In this document: piece after piece, positions 5,851 to 6,158 of the stretch
Layout: each line of letters starts with the position of its first letter
Numbering within the stretch: position 1 is the stretch's first letter
Assembly (NCBI GenBank): GCA_964573795.1
Contig: CAZNMF010000330.1
Location: 1 to 6,158, forward strand
Length of the DNA: 6,158 bases
DNA from: CAZNMF01 sp964573795
GTDB lineage: Bacteria > Acidobacteriota > Vicinamibacteria > Vicinamibacterales > SCN-69-37
Direction: 5' to 3'
Program-made: the position numbers and the translations under genes
The notes under the pieces: model-generated
The model's input: the letters and a program-made list of their open reading frames with translations, nothing else
What the model was told of the DNA's origin: nothing
The model's database searches: none

Positions 5851-6158
5851 GCGAGCCTCCCGACTTGCGCGAGAAATAGATCCTTGAGCGATGCCGGCTG
5901 TGCGTCGACGACGCGCGCGCCGGCGTGGGTGAGGGCGTCGGCGAGTGCCGACGGATCGTCGCCCGACAAGCCCGTGAGAAAGCGTCCGTCACGGCGCCAG
6001 CTCGCGAGCGCGGCCGGCGCGGGCTCGCGTTCGTCGTCGAGCGCGCAGCGAACGATCCGGTAGCGCTGGCGGAGATCGTCGATCGCGCCTTCCATCACGC
6101 AGCGTCCGCGATCGACGATGACGACGTGATCGGCGATTTGCTCGACGTCGGCGAGCTG
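5847..6158 (-). CDS. ABC transporter ATP-binding protein, C-terminal part (open at right edge)
   Basis: The last 103 residues of an ABC ATPase enter from the right edge. The first visible residues, QLADVEQIADHVVIVDRGRCVMEG, are the typical stretch right after the H-loop of the nucleotide-binding domain (as in S-S-H-x-L-x-E-V-E). Walker A, signature and Walker B motifs lie outside the window. An accessory C-terminal domain follows, ending with SLKDLFLAQVG, like the 'S-L-E-D-x-F-L' ending of drug- and Na+-export-type ATPases. An internal GTG/ATG near 6098-6093 is not a real start because homology continues upstream. The stop TGA (5849-5847) overlaps the permease ATG. The pair forms an exporter of unknown substrate. 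Confidence 0.9.
   Translation of the reverse strand, partial: QLADVEQIADHVVIVDRGRCVMEGAIDDLRQRYRIVRCALDDEREPAPAALASWRRDGRFLTGLSGDDPSALADALTHAGARVVDAQPASLKDLFLAQVGRLA

Noticed and set aside
4997..5992. 331-residue minus-strand frame over permease and ATPase
   Set aside because: Different frame from the clearly membrane-spanning permease; its end merely translates the palindromic repeat.

Overview
The window is 6,158 bp of GC-rich DNA (about 70% by eye in most genes, nearer 60% across 5104-5850). The gene set is a bacterial chromosome's: a TonB-receptor-like protein, a DUF4159 protein, a DhnA/FbaB-type class I aldolase, a bacterial ferritin and an ABC-2 exporter. Together with repeat-filled gaps, this suggests Acidobacteriota, perhaps the Vicinamibacterales group. 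That placement is inference from gene types and style, not a database match. No plasmid, phage, IS or CRISPR signature was seen.

Layout. 1-1075 (-): 5' part of a secreted or outer-membrane protein resembling TonB-dependent receptors, open at the left edge. 1158-2207 (+): a zinc-independent NAD(P)H quinone oxidoreductase of the PIG3/QOR type, divergent from the first gene. 2315-3118 (-): a DUF4159 protein with an N-terminal signal or anchor segment, convergent with the oxidoreductase. 3248-4315 (+): class I fructose-1,6-bisphosphate aldolase, divergent from DUF4159. 4442-4969 (+): ferritin with an intact ferroxidase centre. 5104-5850 (-) and 5847-6158 (-): permease and C-terminal part of the ATPase of an ABC-2 type exporter, joined by an ATGA overlap and convergent with ferritin.

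The genes look like ordinary housekeeping and accessory functions: central carbon metabolism, iron storage with peroxide control, quinone or aldehyde redox, and export. Only the ABC pair is clearly one operon; aldolase and ferritin may be co-transcribed.

The unusual part is between the genes. The 3' ends of four consecutive genes (oxidoreductase, DUF4159, aldolase, ferritin) each carry a short array of degenerate 7-bp repeats starting at, or within three bases of, the stop codon. Most units share an AGCC core or its complement GGCT. The arrays behind DUF4159 and ferritin are 28-bp inverted copies differing at one base, each exactly 3 nt past its stop codon. The array between aldolase and ferritin is a three-part structure (GGCTTAC units, AAGCCCC units, GTAAGCC units) that can fold into a long hairpin followed by TTTT. 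Between ferritin and the permease lies a twin palindrome, two inverted copies of a 28-bp element whose differences compensate within the stems. These elements are the best candidate for something undescribed.
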